A DNA stretch of 8,398 bases from Desulfurivibrio alkaliphilus (GTDB lineage: Bacteria > Desulfobacterota > Desulfobulbia > Desulfobulbales > Desulfurivibrionaceae): NCBI GenBank assembly GCA_011048585.1, contig DSDS01000106.1, positions 1 to 8,398 on the forward strand, written 5' to 3'. Position 1 is the stretch's first letter. Each line of letters opens with the position of its first letter. Both the position numbers and the translations under genes were made by a program. A model generated the notes under the pieces. The model ran no database searches, was not told the DNA's origin, and worked only from the letters and a program-made list of their open reading frames with translations. Below are positions 6,417-8,398 of the stretch, one piece after another.

Positions 6417-7487
6417 TCAACCCCGGGAACCAGCCGCCTTTGGGGCGGTCAGCATCTGTTCAAAACACTGGATATAAAATGGGATGATCACCGAGGGGTC
6501 ATAGCAACGGCGGAATTTGTCCAGGGCGTTTATCGCCCTGCGTTCCGCTTCCCCCCGGTCCTCCAGGGCGGCGGCCAGGGCGGCGGCCATGGAATCGGGA
6601 TCATCGGGCCGGGCCAGGTAGGCGGTTTCCTGATCCAGGATCTCCACCGGTCCCTGGACAGTGGTGGAGATGATGCTCTTGCCCCGGGCCATCGCTTCCA
6701 GGATGACGATTCCGAAGGGCTCATGCAGAGAGGGCAGGATAAAGTAATTGCCCCGATCCAGGAACTCGCTGACATTGTCCACCCAGCCGACCAGGGTGAC
6801 CACCTCTTCCAGGCCCAGGGAGCGGATCAGGGCCTGCAGGTTCGCCTTTTCCGGCCCGTCCCCCCCCAGCAGCAGCCGAAGTTTTATCCCCCTGGCGTGG
6901 AGCTGGCCGACGCTTTTGATCAGTACCTGAAACCCCTTGTTCTGAACAAGGCGGCCGTAGGCGATCAGGGTGGGCGGGGTGTCCGGCCGCCGGTCGACGG
7001 CGGCCACCGGGGTTACATTGGTGAAATGGGGGACCACGGTGATCATCTCCGGCTTGATCCCGTTGCCGATCAGGTATTGCCGCTGATCCTCGGTGCCGGG
7101 AAAAAAGTGATCGATACTGCGATAATACTTCATTTTCGCGTAGTCATGCATGTTGGCGGCCACCGGGATCCCCAGGGCGGTGGCGGCATCGCCGGCGATG
7201 GCCGCCCCTCGGGCCAGATGGGTATGGACCACCTGGGGCTTAAAGGCGGTAAAAATTTTTCTCAATCGGTAACGGCTCAGGGGGCTCCAGTCCCAGCTGG
7301 CCTTGAGGTGGGCGATGGTCACGCGCTCATGGCTCAGCAGGTCCATTCTTTGGAAGTGGGGATGGCACACCGCCAGGACCTCATGCCCCGCCGCGGCCAG
7401 ACTCTGGCAGAGATCGACAAAAAGGCGCTCGGCCCCGCCGAAGCCGACGGTGAGCATCACTTGGCTTATCCGCATCTTATTGCTCAT
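6417..7487 (-). CDS. GT4-family glycosyltransferase (GT-B fold)
   Basis: This 356-residue cytoplasmic or membrane-associated retaining glycosyltransferase has a GT-B fold. The N-terminal acceptor domain begins ISQVMLTVGFGGAERLF (7-23), with the glycine-rich GGAER loop of GT4 enzymes, and has VVHTHLARG (86-94). The C-terminal donor domain has LIAYGRLVQNKGFQVLI (174-190, conserved Arg179 and Lys184), LLLGGDGPE (205-213) and EPFGIVILEAMARG (256-269), which contains the E-x7-E pair Glu256/Glu264. I chose the ATG at 7487 because the MSNKM start leads directly into the family's first strand, overlaps the upstream stop (ATGA, 7484-7487), and follows GAGG at 7497-7500. The longer in-frame start at 7682 would add 65 residues that are only a shadow of the upstream gene. 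At its end it meets the FkbM gene. A G8 run (6860-6867) encodes the GGD loop. The sugar donor is not predictable. Confidence 0.9.
   Translation of the reverse strand: MSNKMRISQVMLTVGFGGAERLFVDLCQSLAAAGHEVLAVCHPHFQRMDLLSHERVTIAHLKASWDWSPLSRYRLRKIFTAFKPQVVHTHLARGAAIAGDAATALGIPVAANMHDYAKMKYYRSIDHFFPGTEDQRQYLIGNGIKPEMITVVPHFTNVTPVAAVDRRPDTPPTLIAYGRLVQNKGFQVLIKSVGQLHARGIKLRLLLGGDGPEKANLQALIRSLGLEEVVTLVGWVDNVSEFLDRGNYFILPSLHEPFGIVILEAMARGKSIISTTVQGPVEILDQETAYLARPDDPDSMAAALAAALEDRGEAERRAINALDKFRRCYDPSVIIPFYIQCFEQMLTAPKAAGSRG
6860..6867 (-). repeat. Poly-G(8) tract inside the GT4 coding region
   Basis: Eight C on the plus strand, read as G in the gene, encode the Leu-Gly-Gly-Asp stretch around residues 207-210. 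Gaining one G leads to a TGA at 6721-6723, just before the E-x7-E motif. Runs of this length are expected by chance about once in a GC-rich window of this size. Confidence 0.45.
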
Positions 7488-8398
7488 CGGACCATACCTC
7501 GATGATCGGTGGTCCGGGCGGCGTAGCCCGCTGCGGCGCAGAACAGGGCGGTCAGCCAAAAACAGACGGCCGACCAGTCGGAAGCGTACAGGGCGTGGTG
7601 GGAGTTGAGCGGAAAAAACACCACCGCCACCGCCAGGATGTAGGGAAGGAACTCCTGGCGCTGGTTGGGCCCGGCCCGCCACCAGACCATGATCAGCAGC
7701 CCCCAGGCCCCGGCGAAACCGGCAAGACCGATGATTCCGGTTTCGGCCCCGATCTCCAGGAGGGTGAGATGGGGCTGGTAGGCCCCCAGGGAGCCGGGTT
7801 CGCTGAGAAAGGGGTCGTTCTCCGGGTCGGGTGAGTAGTTCCGGTAGGCATAGCGGAAGCCCCGGGCTCCCACCCCGTTAATCGGGTTGTCGATAAACAT
7901 CCGGCTCGCCGTCTGCCAGATCGGAACCCGGCTGCTGGTGGCGGCGTCAAACGACTCCATATCGCCGCTGAAGGCCCGCAGTGAAAGGTTGACCTTGCTG
8001 GCGAAGGTCGCGGAGACGAAGTAGGTCCCCGTCAGGGTGGCGGCCATGAAGATGGCGGCCAGGGCGATCCAGCGGAGGGCTTTTTTTCGGTCCTGCCAGA
8101 CCATCCAGGTCGCCAAACCGGCGAAGACCATGGTGAACATGATCCAGCCGTTGCGGCTGCCGGACATGAACACCACCAGGGTGACGGCCACCAGCAGGAT
8201 AAGCTGGCCAAGTTTGGGCCAAAAGCGATAGGCGTAAAATAGCAGCAGCGGTGCCAGGACCGGCAGGTGTACCCCCAGTTCCGGGCGCAGTTCGCCAAAA
8301 AAGCCGTTGATCCGGCCGCCGGGGGCGGTGTAGCCCAGGCTGTTGTAGCCCACGGCAATCTGCAGCAGGGCGTCGGCGACCCAGATCAGCAGCACCCA
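7484..8398 (-). CDS. waaL: O-antigen ligase / Wzy_C-type membrane protein (WaaL-like), N terminus cut by right edge
   Basis: The last 304 codons of a multi-pass inner-membrane protein are visible, and the reading frame is open through the right edge. WaaL-type ligases move undecaprenyl-linked O-antigen onto lipid A-core at the periplasmic face. Numbering from the first visible Trp: RINGFFGELRPELG (29-42) resembles the RxxGxF segment of the family; GSRNGW (80-85) holds the conserved arginine; a long loop (about 129-213) carries NPINGVGARGFRYAY (171-185) and ends in PHLTLLEIGAETGIIGL (209-225), whose His210 matches the histidine needed in known ligases. Helices flank the loop (about 64-80, 84-101, 109-128, 218-240, 250-264 and 275-292). 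Family length (400-450) suggests about 100-140 residues are outside the window. The GTG at 8395 is probably an internal Val codon. A Wzy polymerase cannot be excluded; WaaL is preferred from motif order and context. Confidence 0.8.
   Translation of the reverse strand, partial: WVLLIWVADALLQIAVGYNSLGYTAPGGRINGFFGELRPELGVHLPVLAPLLLFYAYRFWPKLGQLILLVAVTLVVFMSGSRNGWIMFTMVFAGLATWMVWQDRKKALRWIALAAIFMAATLTGTYFVSATFASKVNLSLRAFSGDMESFDAATSSRVPIWQTASRMFIDNPINGVGARGFRYAYRNYSPDPENDPFLSEPGSLGAYQPHLTLLEIGAETGIIGLAGFAGAWGLLIMVWWRAGPNQRQEFLPYILAVAVVFFPLNSHHALYASDWSAVCFWLTALFCAAAGYAARTTDHRGMVR
7497..7500 (-). promoter_or_regulatory. Ribosome binding site of the GT4 gene
   Basis: GAGG on the minus strand lies 9 nt ahead of the ATG at 7487-7485, inside the 3' end of the WaaL-like gene. 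Together with the 4-nt stop/start overlap it supports this start. Confidence 0.55.

Noticed and set aside
6336..7505. 389-codon plus-strand open frame over the GT4 gene
   Set aside because: The opposite strand encodes a clear GT4 enzyme. This frame has shadow-type Gly/Gln/His/Asp-rich composition and no motif.
7488..7682. Longer GT4 start at 7682
   Set aside because: The extra 65 residues overlap the conserved end of the WaaL-like gene and look like an out-of-frame shadow. The GT4 fold starts at the MSNKM methionines.
8393..8395. GTG as the true start of the WaaL-like protein
   Set aside because: The frame is open to the window end with a hydrophobic Trp codon before it, and the protein would be about 100-140 residues short of the family length.
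1..8398. tRNA, rRNA, CRISPR array, insertion sequence, phage attachment site or replication origin
   Set aside because: Reading through the window showed no repeat-spacer pattern, transposase motifs, long terminal inverted repeats or RNA-gene-like stretches. Nearly all bases are accounted for by coding regions.

Overview
This GC-rich window looks like part of the chromosome of an anaerobic Gram-negative bacterium. A lipid A flippase and an O-antigen ligase imply an LPS outer membrane. An ASKHA-type corrinoid-enzyme activator (RACE) points to corrinoid-dependent one-carbon or methyl-transfer metabolism. My best guess is a sulfate- or metal-reducing lineage of the Desulfobacterota (former Deltaproteobacteria). 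That is inference from gene content and style, not a phylogenetic result.

Layout from left to right. Positions 1-113 hold the 5' end of a minus-strand crcB/fluC fluoride channel gene. Positions 114-307 are a divergent intergenic region with an AT-richer core. On the plus strand come a RACE-like protein that lacks its iron-sulfur domain (308-1906), msbA (1903-3624), which overlaps it by 4 nt, and a GT-A-like glycosyltransferase (3682-4437) with its own strong ribosome binding site. A 25-nt convergent gap (4438-4462) follows. The minus strand then carries four overlapping genes transcribed toward that gap: an O-antigen ligase/Wzy-type membrane protein cut by the right edge (7484-8398), a GT4 glycosyltransferase (6417-7487), an FkbM methyltransferase (5548-6375, possibly to 6420) and a GT10 fucosyltransferase-like enzyme (4463-5551).

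Together this is an LPS core/O-antigen locus. MsbA flips the lipid A-core across the inner membrane. The GT4, GT10 and 3682-4437 glycosyltransferases and the FkbM methyltransferase would build or decorate the saccharide on the cytoplasmic side. The WaaL-like protein would join polymer to lipid A-core in the periplasm. The RACE-like gene does not fit this theme, although its stop codon overlaps the msbA start codon.

No RNA gene, CRISPR array, insertion sequence or convincing rho-independent terminator was seen, and I do not see a clearly new biological system. The points most worth a second look are the RACE-like protein whose iron-sulfur domain is cleanly absent, its overlap with msbA, and a 9-base poly-C tract inside the GT10 gene at which one-base slippage in either direction would truncate the enzyme.
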